32,375 bases of DNA from Candidatus Gastranaerophilales bacterium (lineage in GTDB: Bacteria > Cyanobacteriota > Vampirovibrionia > Gastranaerophilales > Gastranaerophilaceae): the NCBI GenBank assembly GCA_944323655.1, contig CALUTL010000019.1, positions 1 to 32,375 of the forward strand. Reading direction: 5' to 3'. Shown one piece after another: positions 17,308-25,284 of this stretch. The position numbers and the translations under genes are program-made. Within the stretch, counting starts at the first letter, position 1; every line of letters begins with the position of its first letter. The notes below the pieces were generated by a model. It was not told where the DNA came from and did no database searches. It saw only the letters and a list, made by a program, of their open reading frames with translations.

Positions 17308-17336
17308 TTGTAAGAAGGGCAAAAATTTGATACAAT
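17308..17336 (+). promoter_or_regulatory. Putative promoter of the TrmB-family gene (leaderless)
   Basis: TTGTAA (17308-17313), a 17-bp spacer and TACAAT (17331-17336) end six bases before ATG 17343. There is no SD between the box and the start codon. Confidence 0.65.
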
Positions 17337-17342
17337 CCCTTT

Positions 17343-18161
17343 ATGAACGAAATTATCGACAGGCTTAAAGAAATCGGATTGAACAGTTACGAAGCAAAGG
17401 TTTACCTTGCGCTTCTCAAAAAATACCCCGCAACGGGTTATGAAATAAGCAAACTGGCTGATATTCCGCAATCAAGAGCCTACGACACCCTGAAAGCTCT
17501 TGAAAACTCTCAAATCGTTATGAGTTCAAACACCAAACCCGTAACCTATACCCCGATTAGACCTAAAGAGCTTACTAAACGCTATAAAAGAAAAATCACT
17601 TCTACCCTTGATTTTCTTGAAAAAAAGCTTCCGAATGTCAAAGATGATTACACAGAACCGATTTTAACAGTCAGCGGAAGCAAAGAAATCAGAGAAAAAG
17701 TTGTTGAAATAATCAAAAACGCCCGCCGGGAAATCTACCTTGAAATTTGGTCACAAGATTTTAAATATATAGAAAATGAGCTTCTTGACGGCTACAACAG
17801 GGGACTTGACATTAAAATTGTCGGCTATGACAACTTTGAATGCATGTTCGGAACAGTCTTTAAACACGCTTCCGCTCGTGAAATTGAACATTCCCTGGGC
17901 GGAAGAATGATTTTTATTACTGCTGACAACTCTGAAGGGCTGTTTGGCAAAACAGAATCCAAAAAAAATGAACCCGTTTCTTCTATTTGGACTAATAATA
18001 AAGATGTCGTTTTTCTGATAAAAGAATTTATAGTCCACGACATGTATTTAATTGATATAGAAGGTCAATTCCCAGAACAACTTAAATACTTCTACGGTAA
18101 AGGCCTTAAACGCTTGAAAGACAAAGTTTTAAGCCATGATTCAGAATATCGTATTCACTAA
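17343..18161 (+). CDS. TrmB-family transcriptional regulator
   Basis: A 272-residue cytosolic regulator. The N-terminal winged HTH of the TrmB type covers residues about 4-75 (RLKEIGLNSYEAKVYLALLK, then TGYEISKLADIPQSRAYDTLKALE). A coiled linker, YKRKITSTLDFLEKKLP, leads to a C-terminal domain (about 105-265) like the phospholipase-D-fold sensor of TrmB proteins, including NARREIYLEIWSQDF and GLDIKIVGYDNF. The family is best known for sugar-responsive repression in archaea, but many bacterial members have unknown ligands; none can be assigned here. It diverges from lepA and has a well-formed promoter whose start would coincide with the ATG. The next gene has its own promoter. Confidence 0.88.
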   Translation: MNEIIDRLKEIGLNSYEAKVYLALLKKYPATGYEISKLADIPQSRAYDTLKALENSQIVMSSNTKPVTYTPIRPKELTKRYKRKITSTLDFLEKKLPNVKDDYTEPILTVSGSKEIREKVVEIIKNARREIYLEIWSQDFKYIENELLDGYNRGLDIKIVGYDNFECMFGTVFKHASAREIEHSLGGRMIFITADNSEGLFGKTESKKNEPVSSIWTNNKDVVFLIKEFIVHDMYLIDIEGQFPEQLKYFYGKGLKRLKDKVLSHDSEYRIH

Positions 18162-18181
18162 AATAAACTGTTTTATTGCTC

Positions 18182-18209
18182 TTTACAAAAATTAACAATC
18201 TGCTATAAT
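18182..18209 (+). promoter_or_regulatory. Strong extended -10 promoter of the 18235 gene
   Basis: TTTACA (18182-18187), a 16-bp spacer ending in TGC and a perfect TATAAT (18204-18209) form an extended -10 promoter. AAAGGAG (18222-18228) then lies six bases before ATG 18235, a near-ideal SD. The gene is likely well expressed. Confidence 0.75.
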
Positions 18210-18234
18210 ACAGAAATTAGGAAAGGAGCTCTAT

Positions 18235-18618
18235 ATGAAAAAGATAATATTTGCAAGTCTTTTAATAGGAATGTTTTTTGCGATAGGTACCGCAAATCAG
18301 GCAATATCTTCGCAAATGCCTTTAAAAGCCAACTCCGGTTATAGTTCTGCAACCAAAACCGAACTTGATAACTTAGCAATGTCTATGCTAAAAGCAGCAG
18401 AAAAACGTAATCGAAAAGAAATGACAACATATTATAAAGAAATGCTGGCAAAAGGTGCCTCAAGCGTGTTTGTACCTCAAATCAGAGCCAAAAAAACCCC
18501 TCAATGTCCTCCTATAAAAATGGAGCTTAACGGAAGAAAATTGCAAGGAAGCCTTTGCGCTCAAACAGGTTACACGTACTACGGTAAAGACTATTGGGTA
18601 GGGTATTGCAATAAATAA
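18235..18618 (+). CDS. Small secreted cysteine-containing protein of unknown function (127 aa)
   Basis: A signal peptide (MKKIIFASLLIGMFFAIGTA) precedes a mature protein of about 100 residues. A helical part (TKTELDNLAMSMLKAAEKRNRKEM is typical of it) is followed by a C-terminal beta-like region with three cysteines at 91, 108 and 125 and many Tyr and Gly residues (GYTYYGKDYWVGYC). One disulfide is possible, with one free Cys. I do not recognise the family. The strong promoter, ideal SD and strong terminator just after the stop make it a compact monocistronic unit, which suggests an abundant envelope or exported protein. Its neighbours do not indicate a role. Confidence 0.75.
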   Translation: MKKIIFASLLIGMFFAIGTANQAISSQMPLKANSGYSSATKTELDNLAMSMLKAAEKRNRKEMTTYYKEMLAKGASSVFVPQIRAKKTPQCPPIKMELNGRKLQGSLCAQTGYTYYGKDYWVGYCNK

Positions 18619-18641
18619 TTATCTTAAATAAAAATTATTAT

Positions 18642-18668
18642 AAGGCGCAGCCTAAAAGGCTGCGCCTT
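18642..18668. terminator. Bidirectional terminator hairpin
   Basis: A perfect 11-bp GC-rich stem, AAGGCGCAGCC (18642-18652) with GGCTGCGCCTT (18658-18668), has a five-base loop. It separates the convergent secreted-protein gene and the sensor kinase gene. T tracts on either side are imperfect (TTACTTATT on plus, ATAATAATTTTT on minus). Confidence 0.85.
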
Positions 18669-18706
18669 ACTTATTCAATCATCGTTTAAATTTTAATAAA
18701 ACCCAT

Positions 18707-20113
18707 TTAAAACTTTGGAAGCGTAAATGTAAACTTTACATACTTATTAACTTCGCTTTCGACTTTAATCATACCATTATGCGCATCAATAATCCTTTTT
18801 GCAATATAAAGTCCCAAACCTGAATTTATTTTTTTATTTTTCTTTGCATAACTTACATATTTTAAAAAAATATCATCAGAATTTTGAATTTCCAAGCCGA
18901 TGCCAAAATTTGTTATTGAAAATATCAGGCTTTTACTTGTTTCTTTTATATCCATAATTACCTTTGATTTTGCAACTCCGTGTTCTATTGTGTTTATAAT
19001 CAAATTATGGACAACTCGCTTGATTTCCAACTCGTCAAATACGGCAAAGGGTTCTTTTGCACTGCAATTTAAAACATACTTTATATTTTTTTCTTCAAAA
19101 AGATATTTTGTATCCTCAATGCAAGCAATAACAATATTTTTCAAAGAAGACTTTGTTTTTTGCAAAACAAGATTTTCATTTTCGACTTTATACTTTTGCG
19201 CAATATTTTCAACAAGGTTTTTCATATATTTGGCGGCACTAAGAATATCCGTAATAATTTCTCTTTGTATGCCGTTCATTTTTTCGTTGTTTTTTTTCAA
19301 AAGTTCAAGCGCACAAATTTCAGCATAAATCGGGGTTTTCAAATCGTGCGTAATCATTGCCAAAAACGTTTCTTTCTTGTCGTTAAGCGCATCCTGAAGA
19401 CGTTTTGTTTTAAGCATATTATAAATTTGCGATCTTACGACTGAAACATCAAAAGGCTTTTCAATATAAGCGCACGAGCCGATATTATACCCCATAATCT
19501 TGTTCTCAGAATCCGAAAGTGCTGAAATAAATACAATCGGAGTGTCTGAATTTAATTTTGAATGCTTAATAATTTTAGCCAACTCAAACCCCGACATTTC
19601 AGGCATCATTATATCCAGCAAAAATAAATCGAATTTTTCTTTTCCGACAATTTTGGAAGCCTCAATTGGTTTAAGAAATGTTGTTATATCAAGGTCTAAT
19701 GTTCCCAAAGTTTCGGCAAGCAAGTCTACATTCATCTGATTGTCGTCAACAATCATAACTTTTAACCCTTTTAAGGAACCGTAATTTGTAACTTCAGGTA
19801 AAACTCCGGTACTTTCCTTATGGCTTCCGAAATATTTTTGCACAAGTTTTATGTCCACAGGATAAGAAATTACATTTTTAACCCCGCTTGCATTTGCAAG
19901 AAGAATGTTTTTCCGTGAAATTTCACTTGACGTAAGCCATATTTCAAGATTCGGAAATTTCTTGTTTAATCTTCTTATCAGATACAGATCTTTAAAGTCC
20001 GTCTTTGCAATACAAAGTTTCTTTTTGCTTAACCCTGCAATATTTTCTAAATCCTTTAAGTTTTCTACGAATATGAATTTTTCATTTTCAATATTATTAA
20101 GTAATTCTTGCAT
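18707..20113 (-). CDS. Cytosolic receiver-histidine kinase hybrid with degenerate N-terminal receiver-like domain
   Basis: A 468-residue signalling protein without membrane segments. Residues 10-95 look like a degenerate receiver: strands and GVKNVISYPVD mimic the end of a REC domain but acidic-pocket residues are missing. A complete REC domain follows (117-235) with Asp123/Asp124, phospho-acceptor Asp167 in LLDIMMPEMSG, Ser197 and Lys219 in EKPFD. The kinase has the H box at His256 (MITHDLKTPIYAE), N box HNLIINTIEH (369-378), G1 FGIGLE and G2 GLGLYIAKR. The usual Asp of G1 is Asn402 here, seen in other active kinases. The receiver-before-kinase order suggests a kinase tuned by phosphorylation. 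Its partner is unknown; a lone receiver is encoded at 24889. Confidence 0.9.
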   Translation of the reverse strand: MQELLNNIENEKFIFVENLKDLENIAGLSKKKLCIAKTDFKDLYLIRRLNKKFPNLEIWLTSSEISRKNILLANASGVKNVISYPVDIKLVQKYFGSHKESTGVLPEVTNYGSLKGLKVMIVDDNQMNVDLLAETLGTLDLDITTFLKPIEASKIVGKEKFDLFLLDIMMPEMSGFELAKIIKHSKLNSDTPIVFISALSDSENKIMGYNIGSCAYIEKPFDVSVVRSQIYNMLKTKRLQDALNDKKETFLAMITHDLKTPIYAEICALELLKKNNEKMNGIQREIITDILSAAKYMKNLVENIAQKYKVENENLVLQKTKSSLKNIVIACIEDTKYLFEEKNIKYVLNCSAKEPFAVFDELEIKRVVHNLIINTIEHGVAKSKVIMDIKETSKSLIFSITNFGIGLEIQNSDDIFLKYVSYAKKNKKINSGLGLYIAKRIIDAHNGMIKVESEVNKYVKFTFTLPKF

Positions 20114-20229
20114 TTCATACCAATAATATTTATAAATACCTTTAAAACAATTACACAGTCGGGCAATATTTTGTCAAAATCAATGTTTTCAATATTATTG
20201 TTTATAAATAAAAATTAACAAATTTTTAC

Positions 20230-20258
20230 TTTAAAAATAAATGTTGTAGGATTATAAT
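20230..20258 (+). promoter_or_regulatory. Putative promoter of tdk
   Basis: TTTAAA (20230-20235), a 17-bp spacer and perfect TATAAT (20253-20258) lie about 50 bp before the tdk ATG, giving a leader that contains AGGGGAA about ten bases before the start. Confidence 0.5.
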
Positions 20259-20309
20259 TATAGGTATCTTGGGAAATAAACAATTTTGGGAACAGGGGAA
20301 ATCTAAATA

Positions 20310-20930
20310 ATGGAAGGTTACAGTTTTGAGTTAATCACAGGCCCTATGAGCTGCGGGAAAACCGAAGAACTTTTAAGACGAGTCAGAAGATGTATAATTG
20401 CCAAAAAGAAGGTAAAAGTTATATCTCCTGATGTTGATACACGTTCTAAGGGCGATTATATCGAATCAAGAAACGGCTTATGGCTTGATGCGATAAAAGT
20501 TAAGCATTCCATCCAGATTTTGAGCCTTGTAAAACCTGAAGATGAAGTTGTTGCGATTGACGAATTACAATTTTTTGACAGCAACATAACAAAAGTAATC
20601 TCAAAACTTATGGAAGACGGCAAAAAAGTAATCGGAACGGGCTTAGAGCTTGATTTTAAGGCAGAACCGTTCGGTCAGATGCCCCAGTTAATGTGTATTG
20701 CAACAACGGTTGATAAGCTTCACGCTGTTTGTATGAAGTGCGGATGTGAACACGCAACACGAACTCAAAGACTTATTGACGGCAAACCTGCTGATAAAAG
20801 TTCACCGCTTATTATGATTGGCGGGGATGAAACTTACGAAGCAAGATGTATCAAATGTTATGAACTTCCGGATAAAGTTCACGAAAAAGCAAAGTCTGCC
20901 CTGAAAATTCTTCCTTTCAGCCACAGATAA
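20310..20930 (+). CDS. tdk: Thymidine kinase (type II)
   Basis: A 206-residue thymidine kinase of the tetrameric TK1-like type, salvaging thymidine to dTMP in the cytosol. It has the P-loop GPMSCGKT (11-18), the Walker-B-like AIDELQFFD with catalytic Glu85, and GLELDFKAEPFG of the lasso. The zinc site is Cys141, Cys144, Cys180 and Cys183. Length is normal. The upstream element is a TATAAT box with AGGGGAA as the SD about ten bases before the ATG. It sits divergently next to the sensor kinase and convergent with a GNAT gene, 37 bp away, with no good terminator between. Confidence 0.96.
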   Translation: MEGYSFELITGPMSCGKTEELLRRVRRCIIAKKKVKVISPDVDTRSKGDYIESRNGLWLDAIKVKHSIQILSLVKPEDEVVAIDELQFFDSNITKVISKLMEDGKKVIGTGLELDFKAEPFGQMPQLMCIATTVDKLHAVCMKCGCEHATRTQRLIDGKPADKSSPLIMIGGDETYEARCIKCYELPDKVHEKAKSALKILPFSHR

Positions 20931-20967
20931 ATTTTTTACGAAACTTCGGCTTTACTAAAAAATATCG

Positions 20968-21960
20968 CTATTTTTTAATCGGAAGATAAGACTGCGGATA
21001 ATTGTAATCCTCTTTAAAACCAAGATGTCTGTACATTTTAAGCGCCTGAAAATTGTTTGTTTCGGTGCAGGTGTTAACTTCAGTAATATTTTTAGCTCCG
21101 ATATCCGCCCAGTTTATTAATTGTTCAACAGAAGCTTTAAGCATATGTTTAGACAAGCCCCTTCCCTGATGTTCTTTCTTAATCGCAACTATCGGAATAT
21201 TAGCGATTTGTCCGCCGGTTAAGTTCATAAAGCAAAATCCGACAGGTGTTCCGCTGCAAAGAAGAACGCTTGTTGCCTCCGGAAGAAATTCTGCATAAAC
21301 ATTATTAACAATCTTGTCAATTATATCTCTTGTGCCTTCAAGAGTTGTAAACCTCGGATCAAATAAAGCATCTGCACTTGTTGTAAAAGCATCATGAACG
21401 ATTTCCACCGCATAATTAAAATACTCATCCGACCATTTAACTATTTTATAGCAGCTGTTTAAGTCCGTAAGTTCGGTAAGCTTTAAAATATCTCTGGAAT
21501 TTGTTCCGCTCATCATAAATCTTAAAACCGCAATTCCGACAAACTTAAACCCGAACCTTGCAATCTCACCGATTAAAGTTTTTTGTGAACCCAGCATCGG
21601 ATAACAAACTATTTTTTCACGCCTTTGTTCTTTTGTTTCCCGCAAAAACTCCTCAATCAAAGCTTTACATCTCGGAAGCATGCTCTCCATATTCAGAGAA
21701 TGAATAATGTTTAATTCTATCGCCTCAGAAATTGCCGTTGTATAAACAAGAAAAGCTTTCGGAATATCTTCTTCAAACAAAACAATGCAATTTATAAGCT
21801 CTTTTTCTATCGCCTCTATAAAACCTTCATAATCTAAAGGTTCCAATTCAAATTTGTATTCAATTATTGCTCTGTTTCTAAAATCGTTATAAACAACTTC
21901 AAAAGCTTTGTAATCCTGTTCTTCAAGTAGTCTGGCTTCATAAACCATATTGTTTGTCAT
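20968..21960 (-). CDS. GNAT-family acetyltransferase, two-domain
   Basis: A 330-residue protein with a C-terminal GNAT domain (about 165-325). The acetyl-CoA-binding motif A is VAIKKEHQGRGLSKHMLKA with QGRGLS at 265-270 in the Q/RxxGxG/A position, and motif B is NFQALKMYRHLGFKE. The N-terminal half (1-155) has the strand-helix spacing of a second, degenerate GNAT domain without the CoA motif (RLLEEQDYKAF at its start). Such tandem GNATs include acyl-transferases of varied substrates; no substrate can be assigned. AAGGA lies about eight bases before the ATG. It follows ribBA-ribE on the same strand, with 37 bp between, so it may be read with the riboflavin genes. Confidence 0.85.
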   Translation of the reverse strand: MTNNMVYEARLLEEQDYKAFEVVYNDFRNRAIIEYKFELEPLDYEGFIEAIEKELINCIVLFEEDIPKAFLVYTTAISEAIELNIIHSLNMESMLPRCKALIEEFLRETKEQRREKIVCYPMLGSQKTLIGEIARFGFKFVGIAVLRFMMSGTNSRDILKLTELTDLNSCYKIVKWSDEYFNYAVEIVHDAFTTSADALFDPRFTTLEGTRDIIDKIVNNVYAEFLPEATSVLLCSGTPVGFCFMNLTGGQIANIPIVAIKKEHQGRGLSKHMLKASVEQLINWADIGAKNITEVNTCTETNNFQALKMYRHLGFKEDYNYPQSYLPIKK

Positions 21961-21997
21961 AAATTTTCCTTATTTTTTAACCCCGCATTTTTATTTT

Positions 21998-23206
21998 TTA
22001 AAACATATGATGCATTTTTTCTTTTTTAGTATTCATATATTTTCTGTTATAATCATTGATTTCAGGAGTTAATTTTACTACATCGTTTATGGTTAATCCA
22101 TAGCCCTTTAGGGCTATTATTTTCTTTGGATTATTAGTAATCAGGTTAAAATTATTAAACCCGAGATCGGAAATAATTTGCGCCCCCATTCCGTAGTCTC
22201 TTAAATCAGCTTTAAAACCAAGTGATAAATTAGCTTCAACTGTATCCTGACCGCATTCCTGAAGTTTGTAGGCTTTAATTTTATTAACAATTCCGATTCC
22301 TCGGCCCTCGTGACCTTTCATATAAATTAAAGCACCTTTGCCGTAGTCGTTAATCTTTTTTAAAGCACTGTGAAGCTGATAGTTGCAATCGCACTTAAGA
22401 CTGTGGAAAATATCTCCCGTCAAACATTCACTGTGAACTCTGACAAGCGGAATTTTGTCGCTTCCGTCATCTTTTACAAGCGCAACGCTTTCCTGACCTG
22501 TAATATGATTTACATATCCGTAAATTTCAAATTCACCAAAAACTGTCGGCAAATGAGCTTCCGCCTCACGGGTTACAATTTTTTCGTTTCTTAATCTGTA
22601 TGCGATAAGTTCAGCAACCGTTATAAATTTTATACCGTGTTCTTTTGCAAACTTAAAAAGTTCATCTCTTTTCGCCATATGCCCGTCAGCACCCATAATT
22701 TCGCACATCGGGCCTGCCGGAATATGACCTGCAAGTTTTGCCAAATCAACGACAGCTTCTGTGTGTCCCGTTCTTTGTAAAACTCCGCCTTTTCTTGCAA
22801 CACAAGGGAAAAGATGTCCGGGGCGTCTTAAATCTGACGGAATAGCATCTGGGGCAAGCGCAACTTCTATTGTTTTTGCCCTGTCAAAGGCCGAAATACC
22901 TGTTGTTACGCCGTATTTTTCGGCTGCATCTATACTTACGGTAAATGCTGTTTTCATCCCCTCGGTATTTTGTTCAACCATTTGAGGAAGATCCAGTTTT
23001 TCCGCCAATTCCTGCGAAATCGCAAGACATATCAGACCTTTTGCGTTTTCTGCCATAAACTTTATTATCTCAGGCGTTACCATTTGTCCTGAACAGATTA
23101 AATCACCTTCATTTTCGCGGTCTTCATCGTCTGCAACTATTATCATTTTGCCGTTTTTAAAATCTTCTATGGCTTCTTCTACCGTATTAAATCTGTTTTC
23201 TTCCAT
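21998..23206 (-). CDS. ribBA: Bifunctional DHBP synthase / GTP cyclohydrolase II
   Basis: RibBA (402 aa) makes both riboflavin precursors. The N-terminal half (1-200) is 3,4-dihydroxy-2-butanone-4-phosphate synthase with [12 protein letters not shown] and RTGHTEA; the C-terminal half is GTP cyclohydrolase II with [10 protein letters not shown], zinc ligands in CLTGD and KCDCN (Cys at about 261, 272 and 274), and GHEGRGIG. The fused form is usual in cyanobacteria, Firmicutes and many others. The ATG at 23206 shares TGATG with the ribE stop, implying coupling; a GTG three bases earlier would give a 4-bp overlap and one more residue. There is no SD of its own. No FMN riboswitch is seen upstream of the pair. 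Confidence 0.96.
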   Translation of the reverse strand: MEENRFNTVEEAIEDFKNGKMIIVADDEDRENEGDLICSGQMVTPEIIKFMAENAKGLICLAISQELAEKLDLPQMVEQNTEGMKTAFTVSIDAAEKYGVTTGISAFDRAKTIEVALAPDAIPSDLRRPGHLFPCVARKGGVLQRTGHTEAVVDLAKLAGHIPAGPMCEIMGADGHMAKRDELFKFAKEHGIKFITVAELIAYRLRNEKIVTREAEAHLPTVFGEFEIYGYVNHITGQESVALVKDDGSDKIPLVRVHSECLTGDIFHSLKCDCNYQLHSALKKINDYGKGALIYMKGHEGRGIGIVNKIKAYKLQECGQDTVEANLSLGFKADLRDYGMGAQIISDLGFNNFNLITNNPKKIIALKGYGLTINDVVKLTPEINDYNRKYMNTKKEKMHHMF

Positions 23207-23805
23207 CACATAAACCCGTTTTCTTTCAAAAAATCTTCAGTAATATTATTATTTTGCGAATATAAAAATTTTTCAACATACCTTCCGAGAATATCCGTCT
23301 CTATATTTACCAAATCGCCTGATTTAAGGTATTTTAAATTGGTGTTTTCAAGAGTATGCGGAATTATTGCAACGGAAAAAGTGTTATTTGAATTTGCCGA
23401 AACAGTTAAGCTGACACCGTTTACGGTAATTGAACCCTTGTAAACAACGTACTTATCAAGCAAAGACGGAATCTCAAAAGTCATATTGCCAAGATATTTT
23501 CCGACTCCGTCAACATGCCCCTGCACAAAATGCCCGCCAATTCTGGTAGATGGTGTCAGGGCTCTTTCAAGGTTAACCTCTTGACCTGTTTTAAAATTTT
23601 TAAACGTCGTTACAGAAAGCGTTTCAGAACTTACATCAGCCGAAAAACTGTTTGATGTAATATCCACAACCGTCTGACAGCATCCGTCTATTGCAATACT
23701 GTCACCAAGTTTTGTATCTTCAAGAACTTTTCGGCACTCAATGACTAATTTTCTACCGTCAAAACTTTTAACTTTACCTGTTTCTTCCACAATCCCTGTA
23801 AACAT
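23206..23805 (-). CDS. ribE: Riboflavin synthase, alpha subunit
   Basis: A 199-residue enzyme that dismutates two lumazine molecules into riboflavin. It has the two tandem lumazine-binding barrels: MFTGIVEETGKV at the start of the first and GGHFVQGHVDGVGKY near the start of the second, with ITVNGVSLTVSA late in the protein. Length is near the usual 200-215. It is the first gene of a ribE-ribBA pair, with ribD and ribH absent from the window. No SD is present; TAATAT lies six bases before the ATG on the minus strand with TTTTCA 16 bp further up, so this may be another leaderless gene. No RFN element sequence (conserved AGGGGCAGGG-like boxes) is found in the 120 bp upstream. Confidence 0.95.
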   Translation of the reverse strand: MFTGIVEETGKVKSFDGRKLVIECRKVLEDTKLGDSIAIDGCCQTVVDITSNSFSADVSSETLSVTTFKNFKTGQEVNLERALTPSTRIGGHFVQGHVDGVGKYLGNMTFEIPSLLDKYVVYKGSITVNGVSLTVSANSNNTFSVAIIPHTLENTNLKYLKSGDLVNIETDILGRYVEKFLYSQNNNITEDFLKENGFM

Positions 23806-23926
23806 AGGTTTATATTAACATAAAAATATTTTTTGAAAATTATCGGCAAAATTCGGCGACAACAAAACAATACCTTGAAATTTCGGTATTAAAAAATAAT
23901 CAACTATCAAAACTTAAAAATTCCAA

Positions 23927-24115
23927 CTAATCAAGCAAATGATCTAAAATTTGCGCATTATCCTCCGCTTTTTGAATCTGCTGAGGCGAATATCTTCTCA
24001 TATAACTTCTCAACGCTTCACGAATAAGCTCGCTTCTTGTCCTTTGTTCATTATTTGCAAGACCATCTACACGATTTAAAAATTCATCAGGCATTGTAAC
24101 TAAAATTTTTGCCAT
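23927..24115 (-). CDS. Ribbon-helix-helix (CopG-like) DNA-binding protein (62 aa)
   Basis: This small protein has the RHH pattern: a short N-terminal strand AKILVTMPDEFLNRVDGL, then a helix pair with TRSELIREALRSYMRR and a Glu/Gln-rich tail. RHH proteins are dimeric repressors or antitoxins. No toxin-like gene is adjacent, so an antitoxin role is unsupported. The start is ATG 24115, with GGAGG about ten bases upstream; a GTG two codons earlier (24121) is an alternative at four bases. It is monocistronic; the stop at 23927 is followed by a weak AT-rich hairpin (AATACC/GGTATT). Confidence 0.8.
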   Translation of the reverse strand: MAKILVTMPDEFLNRVDGLANNEQRTRSELIREALRSYMRRYSPQQIQKAEDNAQILDHLLD

Positions 24116-24260
24116 TTTCACTAACCCTCCATGCTATAATTGTAACATATTTTTTTTACTTTTACAAGATTAGAAAAAAGTATTAACCTGACTGTGCTAT
24201 GGACTTATTAAAATCATTTGCAATATTATTACCTTGTAAAATAAGAAAGGAGTTTTTCAA

Positions 24261-24806
24261 ATGGAAGAAAACAACTACGAAAACAAGCATGAACATCGGG
24301 CTGATGACTGTTTCATGTGCAAACATCCTGCAATGAAGCATATTTTTATCGGTATATTAACATTTTTAGGTGCTTTTGCGGCTTTTTATGTTGTAACCGA
24401 CTGGCATTTTAAAAGAATGTTTGATCCTATGGTTCAGATGCGCAAAATGGACAGAGCAATTATGAAAGAAGCTCGCATGGCAGAAAGAATTGCACGCAAA
24501 GACGCTATTAAAGCTGACTTACTTGAAAATCAAGCAAGCCATATAATCAATATTGACAAAACCGAAGATGCTTACAAAATTATTATCAACCTCAAGCCCT
24601 TCGACAATGACGAAAAAAATGTTGAAGTAACAACCGAAGGAAATAAAATGACGATTACTGCGGCAGGTGAAACAAAAAAGCACAACAAAAGCGCAATAAT
24701 CCGTTTCACGCAAAGCTTTATTTTCCCTGATAATGCGCTTATAGGCGAAATGAGCAGATTTAGAGACGGAAATAAATATATAATTGTTGTTCCTCTTGAA
24801 GATTAA
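24261..24806 (+). CDS. Membrane-anchored alpha-crystallin/Hsp20-like protein (181 aa)
   Basis: Three parts are visible. The N-terminus (1-24) is acidic and His-rich with a CFMC pair followed by His22, a possible metal site. One transmembrane helix covers about 25-46 (HIFIGILTFLGAFAAFYVV). A charged Met/Arg/Lys-rich helix leads into a C-terminal domain (96-181) with the pattern of the alpha-crystallin fold: IINIDKTEDAYKIIINL, KNVEVTTEGNKMTITA, then RFTQSFIFPDNALIGEMSRF and GNKYIIVVPLED. Hsp20 proteins are usually soluble, so a membrane tether is unusual. The match is by pattern only. AAAGGAG eight bases before the ATG is a strong SD. It is followed by a Rho-independent terminator at 24846. Confidence 0.7.
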   Translation: MEENNYENKHEHRADDCFMCKHPAMKHIFIGILTFLGAFAAFYVVTDWHFKRMFDPMVQMRKMDRAIMKEARMAERIARKDAIKADLLENQASHIINIDKTEDAYKIIINLKPFDNDEKNVEVTTEGNKMTITAAGETKKHNKSAIIRFTQSFIFPDNALIGEMSRFRDGNKYIIVVPLED

Positions 24807-24845
24807 TTTTTTATAAAAACCTGATCAGCGTAAAATAAGATTGTT

Positions 24846-24871
24846 AAAACCGGATGAAAGTCCGGTTTTTT
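24846..24871 (+). terminator. Rho-independent terminator of the Hsp20-like gene
   Basis: AAAACCGGA (24846-24854) pairs with TCCGGTTTT (24861-24869) around TGAAAG, and the T run continues to 24871. It ends five bases before the -10 box of the next gene. Confidence 0.85.
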
Positions 24872-24872
24872 G

Positions 24873-24881
24873 TGTTAAAAT
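24873..24881 (+). promoter_or_regulatory. Putative extended -10 promoter of the receiver gene (leaderless)
   Basis: TGT followed by TAAAAT (24876-24881) is an extended -10 element. Seven bases later is ATG 24889, so the transcript would start at the codon. The preceding terminator hairpin occupies the -35 position, which suits an extended -10 promoter. Confidence 0.55.
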
Positions 24882-24888
24882 AAATCCT

Positions 24889-25266
24889 ATGAAAATTCTT
24901 GTAACAGACGATTCGACAGGATGGATTGAATACCACACAAAAGCACTCGCTCAAATTCTGCCTTCCGATACAGAAATTGATACCGCAAAAAGCGCAAAAG
25001 AAGGTTTAGATAAAATTACGCTTAATATTGATTCGCCTTACGACGTAATTTTCACCGATATGCAGATGGAAAGCGATTTTTTGCCGCTTTATGCAGGAGA
25101 ATGGTTTATCCGCCAGATTAAGACCTTTCCGCAATATGAAAATACAAGAATTATAATAATTTCGGCAGCACCAAATATTAAAGCAATCGCCGAAAAATAT
25201 GATGTTAAATATCTTGCAAAACCTATGTGCCAGCTTAAAAGTAATTACTCCAAGCTTTTTGAATAA
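24889..25266 (+). CDS. Single-domain response regulator (receiver only)
   Basis: A 125-residue CheY-like receiver without an output domain. Acidic pocket Asp7/Asp8 (KILVTDDS), phospho-acceptor Asp57 in VIFTDMQMES, Ser92 in IIISAAP and Lys111 in YLAKPM are all present. An insertion-like loop after Asp57 (ESDFLPLYAGEW) is slightly longer than in CheY. An in-frame TTG at 24841 would add 16 residues, but that stretch is the terminator hairpin of the gene before it, so ATG 24889 is preferred. No kinase gene is adjacent; the hybrid kinase at 18707 is one possible partner. ogt starts 18 bp after the stop and is probably co-transcribed. Confidence 0.9.
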   Translation: MKILVTDDSTGWIEYHTKALAQILPSDTEIDTAKSAKEGLDKITLNIDSPYDVIFTDMQMESDFLPLYAGEWFIRQIKTFPQYENTRIIIISAAPNIKAIAEKYDVKYLAKPMCQLKSNYSKLFE

Positions 25267-25284
25267 AAAAATTGAAAAACATTT

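Noticed and set aside
23806-23926. FMN riboswitch upstream of ribE-ribBA
   Set aside because: None of the conserved RFN boxes is present in the 120 bp upstream; the only hairpin is a small AT-rich one likely belonging to the RHH gene.
23927-24115. RHH protein as antitoxin of a toxin-antitoxin pair
   Set aside because: No toxin-like gene is adjacent on either strand; the neighbours are ribE and the Hsp20-like gene.
24841-24888. TTG 24841 as the start of the receiver gene
   Set aside because: The added 16 codons are the terminator hairpin of the preceding gene, and the REC fold begins at MKILVTDDS.
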